From NCBI GenBank assembly GCA_937899055.1, contig CALBPX010000041.1, positions 36,874 to 100,873 on the forward strand: 64,000 nucleotides of DNA, given 5' to 3'. The notes beneath the pieces are model-generated. The model saw nothing but the letters and a program-made list of their open reading frames with translations, ran no database searches and had not been told where the DNA came from. The stretch is from an uncultured Bacteroidales bacterium (GTDB lineage Bacteria; Bacteroidota; Bacteroidia; Bacteroidales; UBA932). Of the stretch, positions 17,781 through 26,726 are shown piece by piece. The position numbers and the translations under genes are program-made. The first letter of the stretch is position 1, and each line of letters begins with the position of its first letter.

Positions 17781-20027
17781 TCAGAGTATATTGAATGCTA
17801 CGGTAACTCCTGCCATGACTATTGAAACCATGCTCATGAGTTTGATGAGGATGTTCAGCGATGGGCCGCTGGTATCTTTGAACGGATCTCCGACGGTATC
17901 TCCCACTACCGTGGCCTTATGGGCATAAGAACCCTTGCCTCCGAAGTTTCCTTCTTCTACATACTTTTTGGCATTGTCCCAGGCTCCGCCGGAGTTGGCC
18001 ATAAAGACAGCCAGGACAAATCCGCTGCTGAGGCCTCCGACCAGAAGTCCCAGAACACCCGAAACTCCAAGTACGATGCCTACTATTACAGGTGCGGCTA
18101 TGGCCAGCAGAGACGAGCCTATCATTTCTCTCTGGGCGCTGCGGGTAGATATCTCAACGCAGCGTGCATAGTCCGGAGTGGATGTGCCGTCCAGTATGCC
18201 CTTGTCTGAGGAGAACTGGCGTCTTACTTCCTCCACCATCTTCTGGGCGGCTCTTCCTACTGAACCCATGGTGAGGCCGCAGAACAGGAATGCCAGCATG
18301 GCTCCGATGAACACACCCACAAGAACCTTGGGGTTCATAAGATTGACATTGAACCAGGTCATGAAGTCAGAAAATCCTGCGCTCTGGAGGGTTTCCTTGC
18401 CTGTTACGGCAAGGCTTTCCGTATTGAGGTCTCTGATGGCGGCCTCAAGTCCGGAGGTATCGGCCACTCTGAGCAGGGCTATCTTGATTTCTTCTATGTA
18501 TGAAGCCAGAAGGGCCAGTGCCGTAAGGGCTGCCGAACCTATGGCAAAGCCCTTGCCCGTAGCTGCGGTGGTGTTGCCCAGAGCATCCAGCACATCGGTG
18601 CGGTCTCTGACCTCAGGCTCCAGACCGCTCATCTGAGCGTTGCCTCCGGCATTGTCTGCAATAGGGCCGTAAGCATCTGTAGCCAAGGTTATTCCAAGGG
18701 TTGAGAGCATGCCCACAGCGGCAATTCCGATTCCGTAGAGGCCAAACGAAAGGTTCTCCTTGCTCAGAAGGTTTGCAGAAAATTCCGTTGCGCACAGGTA
18801 GGCCATGACTATGGCGCAGCCTATTGTGATGACAGGAATGGCTGTGGATATCATACCCGTACCCACGCCGGAAATTATTACGGTTGCCGGACCTGTCTGT
18901 GCGCTCTCGGCTATTTTCTTGGTAGGCTTATATGAGTGGGAAGTGTAGTACTCCGTAGTCTTACCTATAATAATACCTGCCAGAAGACCCGTCAGAACTG
19001 AGAACGATATGCCCAGCCAATGAGTGAGCCCAAGGGCGTAAAGTATTACGAATGAGAATATGGCTATCAGAACTGAGGAGAAGTTGACTCCAAGGCTCAG
19101 CGATTTGAGAAGCTGGCCCATGCCTGCGTTTTCTTTTGTCTTTACCAGGAATATGCCAATGACGGACAGGAACACTCCCACAGCCGCAATTAGCATAGGG
19201 GCGAATACGGCCTTGAGCTGCATACCCTCCTGCCCGATGAAAGCACTGGCTCCGAGTGCAGCAGTTGCAAGCACGCTTCCGCAGTAAGACTCGTAAAGGT
19301 CTGCTCCCATACCGGCTACATCGCCTACATTGTCGCCCACATTGTCTGCAATGGTTGCAGGGTTTCTGGGGTCGTCTTCCGGAATTCCGGCTTCGGTCTT
19401 GCCTACGAGGTCTGCTCCCACGTCTGCTGCCTTGGTGTAAATGCCGCCGCCCACTCTGGCAAACAGAGCCTGGGTTGAGGCTCCCATTCCAAATGTCAGC
19501 ATAGTGGTAGTAATTATGGTAAGCTTCTGGCTCATGTCCTCAGGTCTGATGAAATAATCCAGAACCATATACCATATAGATATGTCCAAAAGTCCGAGGC
19601 CAACTACTGTAAGACCCATAACCGCACCGCTGCGGAAGGCAACCTTAAGCCCTTTGTTCAGCGACTGACGGGCTGCGTTTGCAGTACGGGCAGAGGCGTA
19701 AGTGGCGGTTTTCATGCCTATGAAGCCGGCAAGTCCGCTGAAAAAACCTCCGGTAAGGAAAGCAAAAGGCACCCAGCCGTTCTGTATTCCCAGGCCGTAA
19801 GCCAAAAATGCAAAAATAGCAGCCAGCACAATAAAGACAATCACAACTACCTTGTACTGTTGTTTGAGGTAAGCCATTGCACCTTGTCTGACATAAGAGG
19901 CAATCTCCCTCATCTTGGGAGTACCCTCGTCCTGCCTGAGCATCTGACGGTAGAATATGAACGCAAAAAGAAGCGCTACCAAAGATGCCACCGGGACCAG
20001 ATAAAACAAATAACCGGTTAAATCCAT
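17781..20027 (-). CDS. hppA: Membrane-bound ion-pumping pyrophosphatase
   Basis: An integral membrane enzyme that splits pyrophosphate and pumps H+ and/or Na+ out of the cytoplasm. The 748 residues contain about 16 hydrophobic helices. Key motifs are the loop from [18 protein letters not shown] (about 190-207) through [19 protein letters not shown] (217-235), and a late [16 protein letters not shown] (about 709-724). [10 protein letters not shown] has Ala where K+-independent enzymes have Lys, which marks the K+-dependent subfamily. In that subfamily H+, Na+ and dual pumps all occur, and the ion cannot be settled here. It lies 24 bases after murI on the same strand. Confidence 0.97.
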   Translation of the reverse strand: MDLTGYLFYLVPVASLVALLFAFIFYRQMLRQDEGTPKMREIASYVRQGAMAYLKQQYKVVVIVFIVLAAIFAFLAYGLGIQNGWVPFAFLTGGFFSGLAGFIGMKTATYASARTANAARQSLNKGLKVAFRSGAVMGLTVVGLGLLDISIWYMVLDYFIRPEDMSQKLTIITTTMLTFGMGASTQALFARVGGGIYTKAADVGADLVGKTEAGIPEDDPRNPATIADNVGDNVGDVAGMGADLYESYCGSVLATAALGASAFIGQEGMQLKAVFAPMLIAAVGVFLSVIGIFLVKTKENAGMGQLLKSLSLGVNFSSVLIAIFSFVILYALGLTHWLGISFSVLTGLLAGIIIGKTTEYYTSHSYKPTKKIAESAQTGPATVIISGVGTGMISTAIPVITIGCAIVMAYLCATEFSANLLSKENLSFGLYGIGIAAVGMLSTLGITLATDAYGPIADNAGGNAQMSGLEPEVRDRTDVLDALGNTTAATGKGFAIGSAALTALALLASYIEEIKIALLRVADTSGLEAAIRDLNTESLAVTGKETLQSAGFSDFMTWFNVNLMNPKVLVGVFIGAMLAFLFCGLTMGSVGRAAQKMVEEVRRQFSSDKGILDGTSTPDYARCVEISTRSAQREMIGSSLLAIAAPVIVGIVLGVSGVLGLLVGGLSSGFVLAVFMANSGGAWDNAKKYVEEGNFGGKGSYAHKATVVGDTVGDPFKDTSGPSLNILIKLMSMVSIVMAGVTVAFNIL

Positions 20028-20051
20028 ATAAAATAAATTTGATAAAAATAA

Positions 20052-20912
20052 TTATATATCCAAAGATACAATAAATTTCTTTTTCAAACCAGCTTTTTGG
20101 CTTTCATTTGTTAAGCCATTTGACAGAATTTCTTGGGTGATGTCATTGGCCAGTTTTTCTAACACGTCTGATTTTGAGCCTGTTGTGGCTATTGTTGTTT
20201 CAAATCCGGATTTTTCGGATTTCTTAATTCCAGGGTTTGCACCATCTGTTTTACGCACATTCTCAAGCAGATGAAGAGCTCTTTTTGCCACGGCTGGTGC
20301 CGGATTGATAATATTAAAATTATCAGAAGAAACCTTCCTTATTGCCTTTTCAAGAAATGGATAGTGGGTGCAGCCCAGAACCACACAGTCTGCGCCGGCG
20401 GCTGTCATAGGATCTATGTATTTTTTTACAAGTTGCTCTGCCTCAGGACTATCGGCCTTACCTTGCTCCACCAGTTCCACCAGTCCTTCACCCACCTGTT
20501 CTATAATTTTTACCTGTTTGTTGAGTGCGTACTTTTCAGAAGTTGCAAGATAGAGGCTACCTTTGAAGGTTCCCTGAGTTGCCAGCACTCCTATTGTTCC
20601 GGTTTTTGTCAGAAGTGCGGCAGGCTTTACCGCAGGTTCCATTCCAACAAACGGTATATCAAATAGTTGCCTGAGTTCTTTGATGGCGGCGGCGGTTGCC
20701 GTATTGCATGCTGCAACTATGATTTCCGCCCCTCTTTCAATCAGAAAACGGGATATCAAAGTGGCTCTTTCCAATATCAAATTTTTACTTTTTGGGCCGT
20801 ATGGGCAGAATGCTGCGTCAGAAATATAGAAATAACTTTCTGAGGGCATTAGCTTTACAAGTTCCTTCCAAACTGAAAGACCTCCAGCTCCAGAATCAAA
20901 AATACCTATCAT
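20052..20912 (-). CDS. murI: Glutamate racemase
   Basis: Makes D-glutamate for peptidoglycan. The start at 20912 gives MIGIFDSGAGGLSV, the family's standard N-terminus, and 286 residues. An in-frame ATG at 20975 would add 21 residues without homology and lies upstream of the -7 box at 20953-20960, so it is rejected. The two catalytic cysteines are seen in ACNTATAAA (Cys69) and LGCTHYPFLE (Cys181). A 14-base palindrome (AAAAACGCGTTTTT) touches the start codon. hppA and manA follow. Confidence 0.95.
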   Translation of the reverse strand: MIGIFDSGAGGLSVWKELVKLMPSESYFYISDAAFCPYGPKSKNLILERATLISRFLIERGAEIIVAACNTATAAAIKELRQLFDIPFVGMEPAVKPAALLTKTGTIGVLATQGTFKGSLYLATSEKYALNKQVKIIEQVGEGLVELVEQGKADSPEAEQLVKKYIDPMTAAGADCVVLGCTHYPFLEKAIRKVSSDNFNIINPAPAVAKRALHLLENVRKTDGANPGIKKSEKSGFETTIATTGSKSDVLEKLANDITQEILSNGLTNESQKAGLKKKFIVSLDI

Positions 20913-20952
20913 AAAAACGCGTTTTTGGGGGCGGATAACCACACCGGCGCCA

Positions 20953-20960
20953 CAAATATA
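20953..20960 (-). promoter_or_regulatory. -7 box upstream of murI
   Basis: TATATTTG on the minus strand, a perfect -7 box. Transcription would begin near 20947, about 35 bases before the murI ATG at 20912. No TTTG is seen 19-21 bases upstream of it. Confidence 0.5.
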
Positions 20961-21021
20961 ACAAAAATGTTGCATTTTCTGTTAACAACTCAAATCGCCG
21001 AAAAAAATAATTGTCCATTTA

Positions 21022-21053
21022 TTTGGTTTGTCAGACAATAATTCGTATATTGC
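21022..21053 (+). promoter_or_regulatory. Promoter for the SusC/SusD locus
   Basis: TTTG (21022-21025), 20 bases, then TATATTGC (21046-21053), a near match to TAnnTTTG. Transcription would start near 21060, leaving an A-rich, G-poor leader of about 75 bases before the SusC gene. Confidence 0.5.
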
Positions 21054-21135
21054 AACCCAAAACTAAAGCCAAACTGACCAGAATTATTATTAACAAATAA
21101 ACAACACTACTTAAAATTAACTAAAAATCAACCAA

Positions 21136-24100
21136 ATGAAACGAATTACATTTGTTTTGGCGTTACTGTTGTTGTGTGTTGGGCAATTTGCTTTTGCACA
21201 GACAATCAAAGTAACAGGTACCGTTTCCGATGCGGCTGATAACGAGCCTTTAATCGGTGCGGGCGTTGTGGTAAAGGGTACTCTTAATGGTGTTGCAACT
21301 GATCCCAACGGACAGTATGTCATCAATGTGTCGAGAGACGCTGTCCTGGTTTTCACTTATCAGGGATATGCAACTCAGGAGATTCCTGTAAACGGCAGGT
21401 CTGTAATCAACGTTCAGCTTCAGAATGAGGCAGAATCTCTGGAGCAGGTTATCGTGCTCGGTTACGGTACCGCCAGAAAGATTTCAACGGTGGTAGGTTC
21501 CGCCCAGACCGTAAAATCCAAGGCCCTCAAGGACAAGCCGGTTATCAATGCGGCTGATGCTCTCCAGGGTCAGGTTGCAGGTCTGCAGGTTTATACCTCA
21601 TCTGGTGACCCGTCTGCTACGGTATCTATGCGTATCAGAGGTGTGAACTCCCTCCAGGCATCAACTACCCCTCTGTTTGTATTGGACGGAACTCCTGTAC
21701 TCTCAGACATCTTCAACACTTTGAACCCTAACGACATTGAGAGCGTTACCATTCTCAAGGACGCTTCCTCAACAGCTATCTACGGTTCACGTGCTGCCAA
21801 CGGAGTTGTTTACATCACAACCAAGAAAGGTACATCTGAGAAGCCTGTTGTAAAGTTCTCAGCTAACTACGGTGTTTCCAACCTGGCACGCAACCCTATC
21901 AAGCGCGTGAACTCAGAAGAGTGGTTCAGGATGAACGAAATCATCACTCCTGAATACCTCACAGACACTGATTTCCAGGCAACAAAGGCATTCAGACTTG
22001 GTAACAAGATAGAGACCAACTGGATGAAGTGGGCTTTGAACCAGAATGTTCCTACCATGGGAGCCGACCTCTCAGTTTCTGGTAGAACAAAGGTTGTTGA
22101 CTACTACATTTCATTGGCTGCCAACAGAATGGAAGGTGTTGAGCCTATGACTGCACACAACCGTTACGCTGCACGTATCAACATGAACGTAACTCCTACC
22201 AACTGGTTCAAGTTTGGTATTGCTTTGGGAGTAGGTTATCAGCAGTCAAGGGAGAACCCTTACAACTCTGACTATTCTTCAGGTAACCGTAACAACTGGA
22301 ACAACCCTGTAAACTTTGCATTGTGGGCTCCTACATGGTGGACCCCTTATGAAATACTTACAGATGCTTCCGGAAACTTCATCGGCTACGGCGACGAAAC
22401 TCCTTACATGGACGACTTTGGCGCATACAGCCCTAAGTATCGTTACAAATACCTCAAGGTAAAGGACAACACTGTAAGACTGAACGGTAACCTCTATGAG
22501 CAGGTATCTCCTATCAACGGTCTGACCATCAGATTCGCACAGGGTCTGGAAGGCTATGATTACAGATGGAGCCGCAGAGACCTTCAGGATCCTGAGGACT
22601 GGATTTACATTTACCGTACCAATGGTCCTTATGTAGGTCAGAGCTTCACCAGATACTATCGTCTTACCACAACCAATACCGCTGAGTACAAGTTCCAGCT
22701 TGGTGAAAGGCATAACATCACTGCCCTTGTAGGTCAGGAGGCCATCATCAACCATTCTGAGGGATTCAGCGCAAGTGGCAGCGGTCAGGCAAGTGCAGAT
22801 CTTGCTACACTGAGCAATTCAGACGACGATCTGCCAAAGTCAGTAGCTGAGAGCTATTCACAGTATAAATACAACTCTCTGTTCTCAAGACTTTCATACG
22901 ACTACAACAGCAAGTATTATGTAGATCTCTCTTTCCGTCGTGACGGTTCATCCCTCTTCGGAGCAAACAAGAGATATGCAAACTTCTGGTCTGCAGGTGC
23001 TATGTGGAACATCAAGGCTGAGAACTTCCTCAAGGATGTTGAGTGGATTAACAAACTCCAGCTTTCTGCCAACTACGGTACCGTAGGTAACTCCGGTATC
23101 AGCAACTACCTGTCAAAGGCTCTTGTAGGTACAGGTACTCAGTATAAGGGTATGACCTACTACGTTTCCAATTCCGGTAACGAAGACCTGACATGGGAAA
23201 CTCTGGAGAGCTTGAACATAGCTTTGGACTTCAGACTCTGGAACAAACTGGAAGCCAAACTTGAGGTTTACAGAAAGAACACCAAGGACATGCTCCTTGA
23301 AATTCCATGGTCTTATTCAACCGGATTCTCCGGCGGTTATGGCAACATCGGTAACATGAAGAACGAAGGTATCGAGGCTACCCTGACCTATGACTGGGTT
23401 CGCAACGAGAATATGTTCCTGCAGACAAGCGTGAACGTTTCTTACAACAAAGACAAGATCACCAAGCTGTTTGACGGACGTGACAACTTCGAACTTCCTG
23501 ACTACGGTCTGAACTACTGTGTAGGCCACTCAGCAGGTGAGCTTTGGTATGTAAAGAGCGCAGGTATCGATCCGGCAACCGGACGTCCTCTGTGGTATGA
23601 CAAGGACGGCAACATCACTGATGTATATTCAGACGATAACCGTATCCTCCTTGGCAAATCAAGATATGCTCCTTGGTCAGCAGGTCTCCAGATCGACTTC
23701 ACCTACAAGAACTTTGCTCTTCAGGCTCAGTTCTCAGGCGTATTCGGAAAATACCTGATCAACAATGACCGTTACTTCTACACCAACACCAACTTTGCAG
23801 ATAACCGTCTTGCAAGCGAGGTTCTCTACAAGATGTGGCAGAATCCTGGCGACAAAGCTAAATATCCAAATCCTGCATATGTTGTTAACGGTGAATGCTT
23901 TGACTCAAGATTGGTTGAAAACGCATCATTTGTAAGACTCAAGGGTGTTACCCTTTCTTACTCTCTGGGCAAGAACGCTCTCAACAAGATGGGTGGCGTG
24001 CTTACAGGTTTAAGATTCTTTGTAACAGGTCGTAACCTTCTTACTTGGACCAAGTACTCCGGTTGGGATCCTGAGCAGAATATCAACCTCCAGTTGGCTG

Positions 24101-24150
24101 TATATCCTAACTCTCAGCAGTATGCAGCAGGTGTTGAGTTAACTTTCTAA
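21136..24150 (+). CDS. SusC/RagA-type TonB-dependent outer-membrane transporter
   Basis: A 1004-residue outer-membrane channel that imports ligands captured by its SusD partner, powered by TonB. A signal peptide (1-21, cleaved after AFA) is followed by a carboxypeptidase-regulatory-like domain (about 24-98; VTGTVSDAADNEPLIGAGVV), a TonB-box-like stretch (LEQVIVLGYGT), the plug with SMRIRGVNSL and PLFVLDGTPVL (about 160-190), and a long beta barrel ending in the aromatic residue F (AAGVELTF). The substrate cannot be read from the sequence. SusD follows after 13 bases. No sigma/anti-sigma pair or hybrid two-component regulator is adjacent. Confidence 0.95.
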   Translation: MKRITFVLALLLLCVGQFAFAQTIKVTGTVSDAADNEPLIGAGVVVKGTLNGVATDPNGQYVINVSRDAVLVFTYQGYATQEIPVNGRSVINVQLQNEAESLEQVIVLGYGTARKISTVVGSAQTVKSKALKDKPVINAADALQGQVAGLQVYTSSGDPSATVSMRIRGVNSLQASTTPLFVLDGTPVLSDIFNTLNPNDIESVTILKDASSTAIYGSRAANGVVYITTKKGTSEKPVVKFSANYGVSNLARNPIKRVNSEEWFRMNEIITPEYLTDTDFQATKAFRLGNKIETNWMKWALNQNVPTMGADLSVSGRTKVVDYYISLAANRMEGVEPMTAHNRYAARINMNVTPTNWFKFGIALGVGYQQSRENPYNSDYSSGNRNNWNNPVNFALWAPTWWTPYEILTDASGNFIGYGDETPYMDDFGAYSPKYRYKYLKVKDNTVRLNGNLYEQVSPINGLTIRFAQGLEGYDYRWSRRDLQDPEDWIYIYRTNGPYVGQSFTRYYRLTTTNTAEYKFQLGERHNITALVGQEAIINHSEGFSASGSGQASADLATLSNSDDDLPKSVAESYSQYKYNSLFSRLSYDYNSKYYVDLSFRRDGSSLFGANKRYANFWSAGAMWNIKAENFLKDVEWINKLQLSANYGTVGNSGISNYLSKALVGTGTQYKGMTYYVSNSGNEDLTWETLESLNIALDFRLWNKLEAKLEVYRKNTKDMLLEIPWSYSTGFSGGYGNIGNMKNEGIEATLTYDWVRNENMFLQTSVNVSYNKDKITKLFDGRDNFELPDYGLNYCVGHSAGELWYVKSAGIDPATGRPLWYDKDGNITDVYSDDNRILLGKSRYAPWSAGLQIDFTYKNFALQAQFSGVFGKYLINNDRYFYTNTNFADNRLASEVLYKMWQNPGDKAKYPNPAYVVNGECFDSRLVENASFVRLKGVTLSYSLGKNALNKMGGVLTGLRFFVTGRNLLTWTKYSGWDPEQNINLQLAVYPNSQQYAAGVELTF

Positions 24151-24163
24151 ATAAGTTGAGAAT

Positions 24164-25669
24164 ATGAAAAAGATTATATTATCACTCGCAGTTTTGGCTC
24201 TTCTTGTTGTAAGTTGCAACTTGGACGAGGAGCCCAAAGGTGTTATTCCAAGAGATAATGCCATTAAAACAGTTGAGGATGCAGAAGGTTGGATGAGATA
24301 CGAGTATATATATATGAGGGCATATTCAGCCGGTTCATATGTTTACCGTACAGAAATTGCTTCAGACTTCTTCAATCCTGTACTCGATTATGGTAACAGA
24401 CAGGGTGACGCTTACAGATGGGACTGGAACTCCGGTTCCGAGTTTACTGATCTGTGGGCAGGTGCCTACAGCGGTATCAACCATGCCTGCTTTGTTATTG
24501 AGACAGTTGAGAATATGGACAAGAGCGAATTCGACTCTGATGAACTCAAGCGCCTGAACAAGGTATTGGGTGTAGCTCACTTTACCAAAGCATATCTCGG
24601 ACTGAAACTCCTTGAATACTATGCTCCTGTTTACAATTCTTCAAATGCAGGCAAGTATGGTATCATGCTGGTAGATCTTCACAGGCCTACGGGCGACATC
24701 AACTCTTATCCTGGCAGAAGCACTGTTGCTGAGTCTTACGAATGGGTAAAGACTGAGCTGGAGCAGGCTGGTACTTATCTGGCTTCCTATGCCGGAACCC
24801 CCGGAGCAGATGAGATTACTGTAGATGTTGTAAACGCTTTCAAGGCAAGACTTGCTCTTTACATGGGCGATTACGACAAGGCCATATCGCTTTCTACCGC
24901 TTTGGTTGACGGTGGCAAGTATCCGCTTTGCGAAACTGCTGCTGAAATGAAGAACCTCTGGACCAACGACTCAGGTCAGGAGTGTATTCTTCAGCTCTTC
25001 TCCGATGCAAACTCTACTCCCAGCACCCTCGACCCTACATACTACGGTCTGAGTGCAGGCAAGTACAGACCAGACTGGATTATCAACAAGTGGGTTGCCT
25101 CAACTCTGTATAATCCTACAGACCTCAGGTTCCAGACCTGGTTCCAGACCGGCGTTACAGTTACCGTATCTATAGGTACTGCTTCCGGCATGACCCTTAT
25201 GAACAAGTTCCCTGGCAACTCCGCATTGGCAACAAGTGAAACCGCTCACCTTCAGAAGATTAAACCTTTCCGTATTGCTGAGCAGTATCTTATTGCCGCT
25301 GAGGCATTTGCCAGAAAGGGCGGTGCAGACGCAGTAGCTTGCCAGTATCTTGACAAACTCGGTACAAAGAGAGATCCTTCCTATATTAATGTTACCTTAA
25401 CAGGCGATGCTCTTATTGAATACATCAAGGATGAGTGGGCCAGAGAGTTCATTGGTGAAGGTTACAGATGGTTCTGTCTGAAGAGATGGGGCGACGGTAT
25501 GCAGAGAACAGCTCCTCAGCTTGCTGCTCTTGTTCACACAGGTGGATCCAACGCTGCCGCTTTGCTCATGAATGTTACTGCATCAGATTATCATTGGTTG
25601 GAGCCTATTCCTGCTGATGAGATATCTTCAAATCCTCAGATCAGAGAGCAGCAGAATCCTGGCTATTAA
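24164..25669 (+). CDS. SusD/RagB-type surface lipoprotein
   Basis: The surface-exposed ligand-binding lid of the SusC channel. The lipobox VVSC puts the lipid anchor at Cys18. Helical TPR-like segments typical of SusD follow, including the N-terminal SusD-like region (about 20-190) and the C-terminal RagB/SusD region with HLQKIKPFRIAEQYLIAAEA and EWAREFIGEGYRWFCLKRWG. The C-terminus contains the usual LEPIPADEI. The length of 501 residues is normal. Confidence 0.95.
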   Translation: MKKIILSLAVLALLVVSCNLDEEPKGVIPRDNAIKTVEDAEGWMRYEYIYMRAYSAGSYVYRTEIASDFFNPVLDYGNRQGDAYRWDWNSGSEFTDLWAGAYSGINHACFVIETVENMDKSEFDSDELKRLNKVLGVAHFTKAYLGLKLLEYYAPVYNSSNAGKYGIMLVDLHRPTGDINSYPGRSTVAESYEWVKTELEQAGTYLASYAGTPGADEITVDVVNAFKARLALYMGDYDKAISLSTALVDGGKYPLCETAAEMKNLWTNDSGQECILQLFSDANSTPSTLDPTYYGLSAGKYRPDWIINKWVASTLYNPTDLRFQTWFQTGVTVTVSIGTASGMTLMNKFPGNSALATSETAHLQKIKPFRIAEQYLIAAEAFARKGGADAVACQYLDKLGTKRDPSYINVTLTGDALIEYIKDEWAREFIGEGYRWFCLKRWGDGMQRTAPQLAALVHTGGSNAAALLMNVTASDYHWLEPIPADEISSNPQIREQQNPGY

Positions 25670-25708
25670 TAGATAAACAGTGTTTTACTTTTAATAAATT
25701 TGAAGAAT

Positions 25709-26590
25709 ATGAAACTTATAAAATACGGATTCGGGTTATTGCTCTCTGCATTGCTGATTACATCCTGCGCCTCAAAGTGGCCTTCTTACACAGTTACTAA
25801 CGAGGATGTTTCATTTGAGAGCGAGGGAACTACATTCAGTCTGAGTGCTGCCGAAACACCCCTTACAATTAAGATAGTAAGAGGTGTAGCTACGGAGGCT
25901 ATTTCAGTTCCGCTTACCTTGAACGATGACCACGGTGTTTATACACTCGGAGCTTCAAAGGTTGATTTTGCAGCCGGTGAGTACAGCAAGACTGTTTCAC
26001 TGACTTATGATTATTCTCTGCTTGCACCCGGTACAGAGTACACCTTTACATTGTCTCTGCCTCAGAGTATGGCCGGCGACGGTTGCTACTATGAATTTGC
26101 CGGTAACGGTATGATGCAGCTCGAATATGAGAACTACAAGGATGTTGAATACGAAGTTCTCTATTATGTAAATACCGCTCTTATGGCTTGGGCAATAAGA
26201 GTTGGTTCTGTTGACGAGTATCTTGATGCTACTAAAGCTTACCTGCAGTTGGCTAAGATGACAGAAAACTACTATAAGATTGTTCTGTTTGACGAAACCT
26301 GCCCTGTAGAGTTCAAGAACAACGGAGACGAAACCATATCTGTTGCCAAATATACAGGCTACAATGAGCCTATTACTGTCAACTCTTCTACCGGAAGATT
26401 CGTCATGACTGCTTCTGCAGGCGGACACACTTACACATTCACAATGAGAATCGCAAACTGCGGTGTTTACGGTTCAGGTGCTGTGAAGATTGCAAGCGGT
26501 GATGAAATCGAGTTCGAAGGCTGGATTCAGAGAGATGGTTCATACTATCCTAACGCCTACAACACTTATCAGGATTTCTTAGTTGACTGA
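25709..26590 (+). CDS. Surface lipoprotein of the SusC/SusD locus (SusE-like position)
   Basis: A 293-residue lipoprotein with lipobox ITSC (Cys20). The ATG at 25709 is preferred to a TTG nine bases earlier because it begins a normal signal peptide (MKLIKYGFG). The N-terminal half is beta-rich with a Calx-beta-like pattern (PLTIKIVRG, VPLTLNDDHGVYTLG, KVDFAAGEYSKTVSLTYD). The C-terminal part resembles the domain of unknown function found in DUF4843/DUF1735-type lipoproteins, but I cannot fix the family. The gene holds the place usually taken by SusE-like ligand-binding proteins and is followed by a terminator. Confidence 0.7.
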   Translation: MKLIKYGFGLLLSALLITSCASKWPSYTVTNEDVSFESEGTTFSLSAAETPLTIKIVRGVATEAISVPLTLNDDHGVYTLGASKVDFAAGEYSKTVSLTYDYSLLAPGTEYTFTLSLPQSMAGDGCYYEFAGNGMMQLEYENYKDVEYEVLYYVNTALMAWAIRVGSVDEYLDATKAYLQLAKMTENYYKIVLFDETCPVEFKNNGDETISVAKYTGYNEPITVNSSTGRFVMTASAGGHTYTFTMRIANCGVYGSGAVKIASGDEIEFEGWIQRDGSYYPNAYNTYQDFLVD

Positions 26591-26611
26591 TAAGTTTTGA
26601 ACTTTCAGAAA

Positions 26612-26641
26612 GGAGGCTGGTCAAATGACCGGCCTCTTTTT
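26612..26641 (+). terminator. Terminator after the SusC/SusD operon
   Basis: Stem GAGGCTGGTCA with TGACCGGCCTC (one G-T pair), a 2- to 4-base loop and TTTTT. It separates the SusCD transcript from the promoter of the peptidase gene. Confidence 0.8.
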
Positions 26642-26654
26642 GTTAAAACCGTGT

Positions 26655-26686
26655 TTTGGCCGTTGGAATATTATTTGCTATATTTG
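26655..26686 (+). promoter_or_regulatory. Promoter of the M64 peptidase gene
   Basis: TTTG (26655-26658), exactly 20 bases, then TATATTTG (26679-26686). Both boxes match the Bacteroidota consensus perfectly. The start would be near 26692, about 35 bases before the ATG. Confidence 0.75.
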
Positions 26687-26726
26687 TTAATCGTTAAATG
26701 GAGAGGAAAACTAAACATCTACCTAT

